Source: Mycolicibacterium elephantis DSM 44368
Lineage (GTDB): Bacteria; Actinomycetota; Actinomycetes; Mycobacteriales; Mycobacteriaceae
DNA: 64,000 bases
Assembly: GCF_004014805.1 (NCBI RefSeq)
Contig: NZ_ATDN01000067.1
Coordinates: 62,001-126,000 of the forward strand
Reading direction: 5' to 3'
Shown here: positions 16,177-24,555 of the stretch, piece by piece
How positions within the stretch are numbered: position 1 is the first letter of the stretch
How the letters are laid out: each line of letters opens with the position of its first letter
Made by a program: the position numbers and the translations under genes
The notes under the pieces: generated by a model
Seen by the model: only the letters and a program-made list of their open reading frames with translations
Told to the model about the DNA's origin: nothing
The model's database searches: none

Positions 16177-18936
16177 ATGCCCGCGTATCTTCCGCATCGC
16201 CCCGCCGAGGAGGCGGCGGTGGCAGAGTTCCTGGATTCGGCGTCAAGCACGCCGTCGGCGCTGTTGATCGAGGGTGATGCGGGCATCGGCAAGACCACGC
16301 TGTGGATGGCGGCGTCGGATGGTGCACGCCGCCGCGGGTTCCGTGTGCTCACGACCCGCGCGGCCGAGGCGGAGTCGGTATTGTCCTACACCGCGTTGGC
16401 CGACCTGCTCACCGGTGTCGACCCGACGGTTTGGTCGGACCTGCCGGGACCGCAGCGGGCCGCGGTGGACCACATTCTCTCCAGGACAGCCGATTCCGAT
16501 GCGGCGACCGACCAACGTGCGGTCGCTGCGGCGTTCCTGTCGATCGTCGAACGGTTGAGCGACGACGGTCCGCTGCTTCTGGCCATCGACGACCTGCCCT
16601 GGCTGGACCCCTCCAGCGCCTACGTCATCGCCTATACCGCCCGGCGCCTCACCGGTTCGGTGGGGCTGATCGCCACGATCCGCACTGAAGGCGTGGCCGG
16701 CGACGCGGCATCGTCGTTGGAGCTTCCCCGGCCCGATGCCGTTCGCCGGATCACGTTGGGTCCCTTGTCAGCTCGCGCACTACATCAAGTCGTGTCGGAT
16801 AACGTCGACAGGCCGTTGTCACGCTCGGCGTTCAGGCGGATCCACCAGGTCTCGGGCGGGAACCCTTTTTACGCCATCGAATTGGCCCGTGCCTTCGACG
16901 AGAACGACGCCATCGAACTTCCCAGCACGTTGGCGGAGGTGGTGCGCGTCAGGCTCGGCGGCCTCGACCCGGAGACCCATGACGTGCTGCTGGCCGCCGC
17001 CTCGCTGGCCACGCCCACCGTCGAACGGGTGGTTGCCGCATCCGACACCGACCGCGACCGGGTGATCGAACTGCTCGAGGCCGCAGAACAGCAGGACATC
17101 ATCGCCATCGAGGGGCACCGGATCCGGTTCACCCATCCCCTGTTGGCCGCCGGTGTGTACTCCGACTCCTCACCGGACCGGCGCCGCTCGATGCATCGCC
17201 GGCTGGCCGCCGTCGTCGCCGAACCCGAACTGCGTGCGCGGCACCTGGCCCTGGCCGCGACGACGGGCGACCCCGAGACGCTGCGCGCGCTCGACGACGC
17301 CGCCGCCTCGGCGCACGCGCGCGGCGCGCCCGCCGCCGCGGCCGAGCTGCTCAACCTCGCCATCGAGCTCGGCGGTGACACCCCCCAGCGCCGGATCCTG
17401 TTGGCGACCCACACGTTCGACGCCGGCGACCCGGCGCGGGCCCGCGCGCTGCTGGAGCAGGCCATCGCGGACCTGGAACCGGGGCCGCTTCGCGCGCATG
17501 CCCGGCACGAGCTGGCGTTCGTGCGGTTCATGAACGACGGCTACCTCGAGGGTTGCCAGCTGCTTCAGCGCGCGCTGGATGAAGACGCACCCGAGGGCCG
17601 GCTTCGGGTCAGCATCCTGATCGCGTTGGCCTACGCGCTGTACATGACCGGCCGCCCCGAGGCCGCGAAGCGCACCGGCGAAGAGGCCGTGGACCACGCC
17701 GAGCCGCTCGGCGACTCCGGGCTGCTCAGCCAGGCCCTCGGCGTGCGCGCGACGCTGCAGTTCTTCGGTGGCGGCGGGATGGACGAGCCGAGCATGCAAC
17801 GCGCCCTCGAGCTGGAGGACCACGACGCGTTCATCCCCACCATGCTTCGCCCGAGCGTCGAACGCGCGCTGATCCTGGCCTGTAGCGGCGACCTGGACGC
17901 GTCGTTCGAGCAGCTGCGGGCCGTCGAGCGGCGCTGCGTCGACCGGGGCGAGGAGGGCGAGCTGATCTTCGTCAGCTTCTACGTGGCGCTGAACCGGATC
18001 TGGCGCGCCGATTTCGTCGAGGCCAAGCGGCTGGCCAAGGACGTCACCGGGCTGGCCCACCAGCTCGGCGGGGAGTTCCCCGCCATGCTGAGCCAGTTGC
18101 TCAAGGCCTGGCTCGCCGTCTACGAGGGCGCCGAGGCCGACGCCCGGATGGCGATCGCCGACGCGATCGACGCCTGCAAGGTCAGCGGCACCGCGTGGCA
18201 CGAGGACCAGGCGAACACGGCGCTGGGCCTGCTGGAGGTGTCGCTGGGCAACTACGAGGCCGCGGTGAACACGCTGGAGCCGCTGATGTCCCGGCATGCG
18301 CCGACCTCCACGGAGCTTTCGGCGGCGGCGTACCTGCCCGACGCCGTCGAAGCGCTGGTGGAATCTGGCAGGGTGACCGAGGCCGAGACGTTCGTCGAGG
18401 ATCTGGAACGAAACGGACGTCGGCTGGACCGGGCCTGGATGCTCGCCATGGGTGCGCGGTGCCGGGCGCTGGTGAAGGCCGCCCGTGGCGACCTCAAGGG
18501 GGCCGTGGCCGAAGCACAGCAGGCGATGACGCATCACGACCGGCTTCAGATGCGGTTCGAGCGTGCGCGCACGCAGCTCGTGCTCGGCACGGTTCAGGCG
18601 CGGTCACGACAGCGCGAGGCATCGGCGTCGTTGCACGAGGCGCTCGCGGCGTTCGAGCAGCTCGGCACCCCGTTGTGGGCGGCCCGTGCGCGCGCCCGGT
18701 TGCCGGGCGGAGCCGACGCGGCCCGTAAGCGTCGCGAGTTGACGGCTGTCGAGCTCCGGGTGGCCGAGCTGGCGGCGTCGGGAATGACGAACTGCGACGT
18801 CGCCGAGGCGCTGTCGCTGAGCGCCAAAACCGTCGAGGCCACGCTGGCGAGGGCCTATCGCAAGCTCGGCATCCGGTCCCGCGCCGAGCTCGGCCGGGCG
18901 ATGCTGTCGACCGCGAATCAGTCGAACGGCCGGTGA
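16177..18936 (+). CDS. Large ATP-binding LuxR-family regulator (LAL), copy 1
   Basis: A 919-residue STAND-type transcription factor. The N-terminal ATPase has Walker A 'IEGDAGIGKTTLW' (about 30-42) and Walker B 'LLLAIDDLPWLDPSSAY'. The middle (about 380-840) is a TPR-like helical sensor rich in Ala and Leu. The C-terminal LuxR helix-turn-helix is 'LTAVELRVAELAASGM' to 'SLSAKTVEATLARAYRKLGI'. Such proteins oligomerise when an inducer binds the helical region. The first 60 and last 60 residues closely match the next gene, showing a tandem duplication. It shares a gap holding DosR-like sites with the divergent usp gene. The ligand is unknown. Confidence 0.9.
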   Translation: MPAYLPHRPAEEAAVAEFLDSASSTPSALLIEGDAGIGKTTLWMAASDGARRRGFRVLTTRAAEAESVLSYTALADLLTGVDPTVWSDLPGPQRAAVDHILSRTADSDAATDQRAVAAAFLSIVERLSDDGPLLLAIDDLPWLDPSSAYVIAYTARRLTGSVGLIATIRTEGVAGDAASSLELPRPDAVRRITLGPLSARALHQVVSDNVDRPLSRSAFRRIHQVSGGNPFYAIELARAFDENDAIELPSTLAEVVRVRLGGLDPETHDVLLAAASLATPTVERVVAASDTDRDRVIELLEAAEQQDIIAIEGHRIRFTHPLLAAGVYSDSSPDRRRSMHRRLAAVVAEPELRARHLALAATTGDPETLRALDDAAASAHARGAPAAAAELLNLAIELGGDTPQRRILLATHTFDAGDPARARALLEQAIADLEPGPLRAHARHELAFVRFMNDGYLEGCQLLQRALDEDAPEGRLRVSILIALAYALYMTGRPEAAKRTGEEAVDHAEPLGDSGLLSQALGVRATLQFFGGGGMDEPSMQRALELEDHDAFIPTMLRPSVERALILACSGDLDASFEQLRAVERRCVDRGEEGELIFVSFYVALNRIWRADFVEAKRLAKDVTGLAHQLGGEFPAMLSQLLKAWLAVYEGAEADARMAIADAIDACKVSGTAWHEDQANTALGLLEVSLGNYEAAVNTLEPLMSRHAPTSTELSAAAYLPDAVEALVESGRVTEAETFVEDLERNGRRLDRAWMLAMGARCRALVKAARGDLKGAVAEAQQAMTHHDRLQMRFERARTQLVLGTVQARSRQREASASLHEALAAFEQLGTPLWAARARARLPGGADAARKRRELTAVELRVAELAASGMTNCDVAEALSLSAKTVEATLARAYRKLGIRSRAELGRAMLSTANQSNGR

Positions 18937-18966
18937 TCCCGGCAGTTTGCTGAGATTCTTTCTGAT

Positions 18967-21741
18967 ATGGCCGGGGAAGTTGTGCGGACCCATCGGGCGC
19001 ATAGGCGAACGATCGACGGGTTCCTGGAGTCCACCACCGTGGGCCCCTCGGCATTGTTGATCGAGGGCGAGGCCGGAATCGGCAAGACCACGCTGTGGTT
19101 GGCCGCGATCGAGCAGGCCCAGGCGCGTGGGTTCCGTGTGCTGTCCGCGCGCGCGGCAGAAGCCGAATCGGTGCTGGCCTACGCGGCGCTGGCCGACCTG
19201 CTCGACGAGGTCGACGCCCGCGCATGGGCTGATCTGCCGAGCCCGCAGCTGCTGGCGGTCGATCAGGTGTTACTGCGCGCGGACAACGACGCGGCCACCG
19301 ACCAGCGCGCGGTGGCCGCGGCGTTCCTCTCCGTCATCGAACGGCTCGGTGATGAGGGCCCGGTGTTGCTGGCGATCGACGATCTGCAGTGGCTGGATCC
19401 CTCGAGCATGCACGTCATCGCGTTCGCAGCGCGCCGGCTCATGGGGCCGGCGGGAATCCTCGCCACCGTACGGACCGAGCCGGCGGACGGTACCGGCGCG
19501 GCGTGGCTTCAGTTGCCGCGGCCGGAGGCGCTCAGACGGATCCGGTTGCACCCGTTGAGCGTTCAGGATCTGCACGCGGCGGTGACGACGCGGCTGCGAA
19601 AGACGTTCTCGCGTCCCACAATCGGACGAATCCATCAGGTGTCGGGCGGGAACCCGTTCTACGCGATCGAACTGGCGCGCGCCATCGAGGACCGGCCGGC
19701 AGGCGTCGGCACGCCGCTGCCGCGCACGCTGACCGACGTGGTGCGCCGCCGTATCGGCAATCTCGATCCCGAGGTGCACGAGGTGCTGCTGGCCGCGTCG
19801 TGCATGGCGACACCGACGGTCGAGTCGGTGTCCAGCGCGACCGTCGCAGACGACGACCGACTGATCGAGCTGCTCGAAGTCGCCGAGAACAAAGGCATCA
19901 TCGCCATCGACGGCAACCGGATTCAGTTCGCGCACCCGCTGCTGGCCAGGGGCGTGTACAGCCAGGCCCCGCCCGGCCGCCGTCGGTCGATGCACCGGCG
20001 GCTCGCCGAGATCGTCGACGAGCCCGAGCTGCGCGCCAGGCATCTGGCGCTGGCCGCCACCAGCGGCGACGAGGTCACCCTCGCGGCGCTGGACGAGGCT
20101 GCCGAATCGGCGCGGATGCGTGGTGCACCCGCTGCCGCTGCCGAACTGGTGGACCTCGCGATCGGGCTCGGTGGTGACACACCCGATCGTCGGCTCCGCA
20201 GTGCGCTGCACCATTTCGACGCCGGTGACCACCGGCGGGCGGCCCTGGTGCTCGAGGAGACCGTCGGCCGGGTGCCGCCGGGCGACGTGCGCGCCGAGAC
20301 GTTGAGCCGCTTGGCGGTGGTGCGCCTCTACGGGGAGGGCTTCTTCGAGGCCGCGCGCCTGCTGCGCGATGCGCTCAACGAGGTGTCCGACGACAGCCCG
20401 TTGCGGGTCCAGCTGCTGATTACGTTGGCGTACTGCCTGTTTCACAACAACCAGCTTCATGACGGTGTGCAGATGGCCGACCTCGCGGTGTCACGCGCCG
20501 AGCAGCTGGACCAACCTCACCTGCTGAGCATGGCGCTGGGCATGCGATCGATCCTGTTGTTCACCGCGGGGCTGGGTCTTGACGAGGAATCGATGCAGCG
20601 GGCGTTGGAACTGGAGGACCAGGAAGCCCTCACGCCGCTGGTTTTCAAGCCGAGCGTTCAGCACGCCCTGCTCTTGCAATGGACGAACCAGTTCGACCGC
20701 GCCGATCAGATGCTCGAGAAGATCCGGGCCAGGTGCATGGAGAGGGGCGAGGAGGGTGAGCACGTCTTCATCGCCCAGCACGCGGTGATGAACTCGGTGT
20801 GGCTCGGCGACTTCGTCAACGCCAACCTGGTCGCCGAGGACACCATGGAATACGCGCGCCAACTCGGTGGAGCCACGCCGCTCTTTCTCGCGCAGAGCCT
20901 GCGCGCGCAGCTCGCGGCATACGCGGGCCATGAGGCCGAGGCGCGGCAGGCGATCGCCGATGCGCTCGAAAGTGGAAGGCGCACAGGAACTTCGCGGCTC
21001 TCGGAGCGGGTGCTGGGTGCGCTGGCGTTCCTCGAGCTGTCGTTGGGGGACTATGACGCCGCGCTCGCGGCGGTGGCGCCGATGTTGTCGACGTTCGACC
21101 CGTACCGCACCCCGACGGAACTGCCCAACGCGGCCTATCTACCCGACGCGATCGAGGCACTGGTGCAGTCGGGACGGCCCGACGAGGCCGAGCCGCTGAT
21201 CGAAGCGCTCGAACGCAACGGGCAGCGGCTGGACCGGCCCTGGATGCTCGCCGTCGGGGCACGCTCGCGCAGCACGCTGCTGGCGGCGCGCGGTGATCTC
21301 GAGGGCGCACACGCCGCCGCACTGCGCGCGCTGGACGCACACCAACGGTTGTCGATGCCCTTCGAGCGGGCCCGCACCCTTGTGCTGCTGGGCCAGATCG
21401 AACGCCGACAACGCAAGAAGGAATCCGCGTCGGTGCGGTTGCAGGAAGCCTTCGACACCTTCGAGCGGCTCAGCGTTCCGCTGTGGGCCGACCGGGCACG
21501 GTCGGAGTTGGTGCGCGCGAGCATCGGGCCACGCCATTCCGGTCAGCTCACCCCGTCGGAGCAACGGATCGCCGAACTGGCCGCCTCGGGTATGAAGAAC
21601 CGCGAGGTGGCCGCTGCGCTGTTCATCAGCCCCAAGACCGTCGAAGCGAACCTGGCCCGCATCTACCGCAAGTTGGGTATCAAGTCCCGCGCCGAACTGG
21701 GTCGCCACGTCGGGCGTCCGGAGAAAAATTCCGACGCATAA
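18967..21741 (+). CDS. Large ATP-binding LuxR-family regulator (LAL), copy 2
   Basis: A 924-residue paralogue of the preceding regulator, 30 bases downstream and probably co-transcribed. Walker A is 'IEGEAGIGKTTLWLAA', Walker B 'LLAIDDLQWLDPSSMH', and the C-terminal HTH runs from 'LTPSEQRIAELAASGMKN' to 'KTVEANLARIYRKLGIKS'. The two proteins align along their whole length, including 'QVSGGNPFYAIELARA' and the helical repeat region, but differ most in the central sensor. This suggests different inducers or heteromeric function. The start 'MAGEVVRTHRAHRRTID' lacks the 'RPAEEA' segment seen in copy 1. Confidence 0.9.
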   Translation: MAGEVVRTHRAHRRTIDGFLESTTVGPSALLIEGEAGIGKTTLWLAAIEQAQARGFRVLSARAAEAESVLAYAALADLLDEVDARAWADLPSPQLLAVDQVLLRADNDAATDQRAVAAAFLSVIERLGDEGPVLLAIDDLQWLDPSSMHVIAFAARRLMGPAGILATVRTEPADGTGAAWLQLPRPEALRRIRLHPLSVQDLHAAVTTRLRKTFSRPTIGRIHQVSGGNPFYAIELARAIEDRPAGVGTPLPRTLTDVVRRRIGNLDPEVHEVLLAASCMATPTVESVSSATVADDDRLIELLEVAENKGIIAIDGNRIQFAHPLLARGVYSQAPPGRRRSMHRRLAEIVDEPELRARHLALAATSGDEVTLAALDEAAESARMRGAPAAAAELVDLAIGLGGDTPDRRLRSALHHFDAGDHRRAALVLEETVGRVPPGDVRAETLSRLAVVRLYGEGFFEAARLLRDALNEVSDDSPLRVQLLITLAYCLFHNNQLHDGVQMADLAVSRAEQLDQPHLLSMALGMRSILLFTAGLGLDEESMQRALELEDQEALTPLVFKPSVQHALLLQWTNQFDRADQMLEKIRARCMERGEEGEHVFIAQHAVMNSVWLGDFVNANLVAEDTMEYARQLGGATPLFLAQSLRAQLAAYAGHEAEARQAIADALESGRRTGTSRLSERVLGALAFLELSLGDYDAALAAVAPMLSTFDPYRTPTELPNAAYLPDAIEALVQSGRPDEAEPLIEALERNGQRLDRPWMLAVGARSRSTLLAARGDLEGAHAAALRALDAHQRLSMPFERARTLVLLGQIERRQRKKESASVRLQEAFDTFERLSVPLWADRARSELVRASIGPRHSGQLTPSEQRIAELAASGMKNREVAAALFISPKTVEANLARIYRKLGIKSRAELGRHVGRPEKNSDA

Positions 21742-21820
21742 GCGCACACCTATTCCCCAACCGGCTGCGAGGAACTAGCGTCGAGGCGCCGGACCCATCC
21801 GATTCGCCTCAGGAGTACTG

Positions 21821-22036
21821 GTGCTCGCTGATCACGCCTCCGCTACCGTGTCCGTTCCCGCCTCTGCTCTGGTGACCACCGGCACCTGTCAGCCGGCGCT
21901 GCGCACCGGGTTCGCGGCGCTGGGACTGGCGGCCCTGCTCGACCTGCCGCGCGCTGACCGAGCCGATCGCGTGGTGGCCCTCGGCGGCGCGGCGGCCGCC
22001 GGCTGGTACCTCGTCCGCGCCGGCCGCCGTCGCTGA
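21821..22036 (+). CDS. Small hydrophobic protein, unknown
   Basis: A 71-codon ORF starting with GTG at 21821, preceded by AGGAG with a five-base gap. The product has two hydrophobic stretches ('FAALGLAALLDL' and 'VVALGGAAAAGWYLV') and ends in a basic 'RAGRRR', as in small membrane proteins. I do not recognise a family. It lies between the second LuxR regulator and the convergent phoH2, and its stop is followed at once by a family A hairpin, which supports it being a real transcribed gene. It could still be a chance GC-rich ORF. Confidence 0.45.
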   Translation: MLADHASATVSVPASALVTTGTCQPALRTGFAALGLAALLDLPRADRADRVVALGGAAAAGWYLVRAGRRR

Positions 22037-22050
22037 TCGGTGGTTTCGGC

Positions 22051-22081
22051 GTAGTTCGTCACGCTGAGCGTGACCAACTAC
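22051..22081. terminator. Family A hairpin, copy A1
   Basis: Arms GTAGTTCGTCACGCT and AGCGTGACCAACTAC pair over 15 bp with one mismatch around a one-base centre. It lies between the convergent small ORF (ends 22036) and phoH2 (ends 22094). There is no U-tract on either side. Two related copies occur at 32376 and 62435. Confidence 0.7.
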
Positions 22082-22093
22082 CCACAAATCGCG

Positions 22094-23407
22094 TCAGGGC
22101 AGTGCGCCGGGGCTGATCTCCTCGAGCATCTCGGTGACCAACGCCGCGATCGGTGAGCGCTCGCTGCGCAACAGCGTGATGTGAGCGAACAACGGGTGCC
22201 CCTTGAGCTTTTCGATCACCGCGGCCACCCCGTCGTGGCGGCCCACCCGCAGATTGTCGCGCTGGGCCACATCGTGGGTGAGCACCACCCGCGACCCGGC
22301 GCCCAGCCGCGACAGCACGGTGAGAAGCACGTTGCGCTCCAGCGATTGCGCCTCGTCGACGATGACGAACGAGTCGTGCAGCGAACGGCCCCGGATGTGG
22401 GTCAGCGGCAGCACCTCGAGCATGCCGCGGGCCAGCACCTCATCGAGCACCGCGGGACTGGCCAGCCCCTCGAGGGTGTCGAAGACGGCCTGTGCCCATG
22501 GGCCCATCTTCTCGCTCTCGCTGCCGGGCAGGTAGCCCAGATCCTGCCCGCCGACGGCATACAGCGGCCGGAACACCACGACCTTGCGTTGGGTGCGACG
22601 CTCCAGCACCGCCTCCAGCCCGGCGCACAGCGCCAGCGCGGACTTGCCGGTGCCCGCCTTGCCGCCGAGCGAGACGATGCCGACCGAGTCGTCGAGCAGC
22701 AGGTCCAACGCCACGCGCTGTTCGGCGGAGCGTCCGCGCAGGCCGAACGCCTCCCGGTCACCGCGCACCAGCTGCACCCGCTTTTCGGCGTTGACCCGGC
22801 CCAGCGCGTGCGACGTACCGCCGAGAAGTCGAATTCCGGTGTGGCAGGGCAGGTTACGGGCCGCTTCGAGATCGACCTCGCCGTCGGCGAACAGCGCGTC
22901 GACGTCCTCGGCGGCCACCTCCAGCTCGTCCATGCCCGTCCAGCCGGAGGTGACGACGTCCTGAGCGTGGTACTCGTCGGCGCACAACCCGACCGCGCCG
23001 GCCTTCACCCGTAGCGGAATGTCCTTGCTGACCAAGGTGACCTTCTTGCCCTCCGCGGCCAGGTTGGCGGCGCAGGTCAGAATGCGGGCGTCATTGGTGT
23101 CGGTGCGGAAACCGGCGGGCAGCACCGACGGATCGCTGTGATTGAGCTCGACGTGCAGCGTGCCGCCTTGTGTGCCAACGGAAATCGGCTGATCGAGCCG
23201 TCCGTGTTCGAGGCGCAGATCGTCGAACATCCGCAATGCCTGGCGAGCGAACCAACCGAGCTCGTGGTGATGCCGCTTGGCTTCCAGTTCGCTGATGACC
23301 ACCAGCGGGACAACGACTTCGTGTTCGGCGAACCGGGTGATCGCCCAGGGGTCGGACAGCAGCACAGAGGTGTCGAGCACATAGGTCCGCACGACCGAAT
23401 CAGTCAC
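22094..23407 (-). CDS. phoH2: PhoH2: PIN-domain RNase fused to PhoH helicase (Rv1095-like)
   Basis: A 437-residue fusion. The N-terminal PIN/VapC domain (about 1-130) starts 'YVLDTSVLLSDPW' with the first catalytic Asp and includes 'VVISELEAKRHH' and 'DTNDARIL'. The C-terminal PhoH ATPase has Walker A 'SLGGKAGTGKSALAL' and Walker B 'SFVIVDEAQSLE'. Mycobacterial PhoH2 is a sequence-specific RNA helicase and RNase, described as the toxin of a type II pair. The GTG at 23407 is chosen because it puts the PIN core at residue 9 and overlaps the stop of a small upstream ORF by four bases. An in-frame extension upstream has no PIN homology. Confidence 0.92.
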   Translation of the reverse strand: MTDSVVRTYVLDTSVLLSDPWAITRFAEHEVVVPLVVISELEAKRHHHELGWFARQALRMFDDLRLEHGRLDQPISVGTQGGTLHVELNHSDPSVLPAGFRTDTNDARILTCAANLAAEGKKVTLVSKDIPLRVKAGAVGLCADEYHAQDVVTSGWTGMDELEVAAEDVDALFADGEVDLEAARNLPCHTGIRLLGGTSHALGRVNAEKRVQLVRGDREAFGLRGRSAEQRVALDLLLDDSVGIVSLGGKAGTGKSALALCAGLEAVLERRTQRKVVVFRPLYAVGGQDLGYLPGSESEKMGPWAQAVFDTLEGLASPAVLDEVLARGMLEVLPLTHIRGRSLHDSFVIVDEAQSLERNVLLTVLSRLGAGSRVVLTHDVAQRDNLRVGRHDGVAAVIEKLKGHPLFAHITLLRSERSPIAALVTEMLEEISPGALP

Positions 23408-23538
23408 GTAGCGCTCCTCGAGCCCGCGCGGCCCCACACGAACACATCGGTGGACACTGCGGCACGAGGACCGGGGCCGGTCCTCTCGTCGAAGAAACGA
23501 TCGGTACCGCCGGGATAGCACAGCACGTCACTAGCCAT
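23404..23538 (-). CDS. Small ORF overlapping phoH2, possible PhoAT antitoxin
   Basis: ATG 23538 opens a 44-residue frame ('MASDVLCYPGGTDRFFDER') ending in TGA that overlaps the phoH2 GTG as GTGA. In M. tuberculosis and M. smegmatis phoH2 is preceded by a short overlapping gene, phoAT, encoding its antitoxin. Position and overlap fit that role. I cannot confirm sequence similarity from memory, and the composition (Gly, Arg, Asp) is not distinctive. No strong ribosome site precedes the ATG. Confidence 0.45.
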   Translation of the reverse strand: MASDVLCYPGGTDRFFDERTGPGPRAAVSTDVFVWGRAGSRSAT

Positions 23539-23598
23539 CGGAAGCGACGCTACTCCCGTCGCGGCGTCCACGCCCGGCAGGCGCGCCGGGGCTGGAGG

Positions 23599-24426
23599 TT
23601 ACGCGCCGGCGAACTGTTTGAGCTTGGGTTCGTCGGCCAGGCCCCACGCGGTGATCCGGTCGGTGATGACCCGGCGCAGCTGATCGGGCCCGAAGATGCC
23701 CACCTCGGCGACGTGCCGAACCCTGTCGGCGTAGGCGTCGATGTCCGCGCCGATGACTTGGAGTTCGGCAGCGCGGTTGGCGATCGCGTCGACGGTCTCG
23801 TCGCGGTGGGTGGTCAGCAGGTGCGAGACGAGGTTGGCGAAGAACTCCTCGTGGCGCTCCTCGTCCCTGGCGATCCGGCTCATCAGGCTCTTGAGGACCG
23901 GCTCGGCGATCTGGGCTTCGAGGTTGCGGCAGTACACCGCGTGGGCACGCTCGGAGAACGCCATGAACACCAGCCGCTCGATCTGGCTGTAGGTGTCGGC
24001 GCGGTAGCCCTTCATCACGTGCTCGACCCGCACGTCCTCGTTGGCCGCCGGGTCGATCTCGCGGGTGACGACGAGGTAGTTGCGCAGCGCGATCGCGTGC
24101 AGGTGCTCCTCTGCCGTCCACCGGCCGATCCAGCGGCCCCACTTCTCCTCGAGGATGAAGCTGAAGACGAACTCGCGGTGGAAGCTGGCCAGGTTGTCCT
24201 TGGTGATCAGCAGGATTTCCAGTGCGTCGGTGACGTGTTTGGGCAGCGTCACCTGCGAGGGATCCCAGTCCCTGCCGCCGAGGAAGGCGAAGTTCTCGCC
24301 CTGGTCGAACGGCACATAGTCGTGCGCGTACCAGAGGTCTTCGGAGTCGATGTGGCGCCGCAACTCCTGCTGCACGACGGGCTCGAGCTCGAGGGTCAAC
24401 GCGTTAGGAACAGGTTTCTGTGCCAT
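23599..24426 (-). CDS. desA2: Acyl-ACP desaturase DesA2 (Rv1094-like)
   Basis: A 275-residue ferritin-like di-iron protein. The iron ligands are in 'SFILEEKWGRW', 'TAEEHLHAIALRN' (E-E-x-x-H) and 'ARDEERHEEFF' (E-x-x-H). Plant-type stearoyl-ACP desaturases introduce a double bond in acyl-ACP; in mycobacteria DesA2 is essential and linked to mycolic-acid precursors. The ATG at 24426 ('MAQKPVPNALTLEL') gives the same length as Rv1094. An upstream in-frame extension is not supported. Order phoH2-desA2-glyA matches the M. tuberculosis Rv1095-Rv1093 region. Confidence 0.93.
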   Translation of the reverse strand: MAQKPVPNALTLELEPVVQQELRRHIDSEDLWYAHDYVPFDQGENFAFLGGRDWDPSQVTLPKHVTDALEILLITKDNLASFHREFVFSFILEEKWGRWIGRWTAEEHLHAIALRNYLVVTREIDPAANEDVRVEHVMKGYRADTYSQIERLVFMAFSERAHAVYCRNLEAQIAEPVLKSLMSRIARDEERHEEFFANLVSHLLTTHRDETVDAIANRAAELQVIGADIDAYADRVRHVAEVGIFGPDQLRRVITDRITAWGLADEPKLKQFAGA

Positions 24427-24489
24427 GCAGTTACAGTAACTCAAATATGTGGGAATCGTAAAATTCGCCACGCGGCACGTCGCGCTGTG

Positions 24490-24552
24490 TCGGCGAGTGT
24501 CGCGTTGACGTACGCCTCTGGCGCGAAAACGTCGATCAATCCGACATTCGGC
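24490..24552. repeat. Family C hairpin, copy C1
   Basis: Outer arms GGCGAGTGTCG and CGACATTCGGC pair over about 11 bp with one mismatch and one wobble; a second inner pairing (TTGACGT with ACGTCGATCAA) is imperfect. It lies between the start of desA2 and the end of glyA, both on the minus strand, where it could terminate glyA transcription. It resembles copy C2 at 26050. Confidence 0.5.
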
Positions 24553-24555
24553 GCG

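Noticed and set aside
17170..18537. A 455-codon ORF opposite the first LuxR regulator
   Set aside because: Antisense shadow; the sense frame has complete Walker and HTH motifs.
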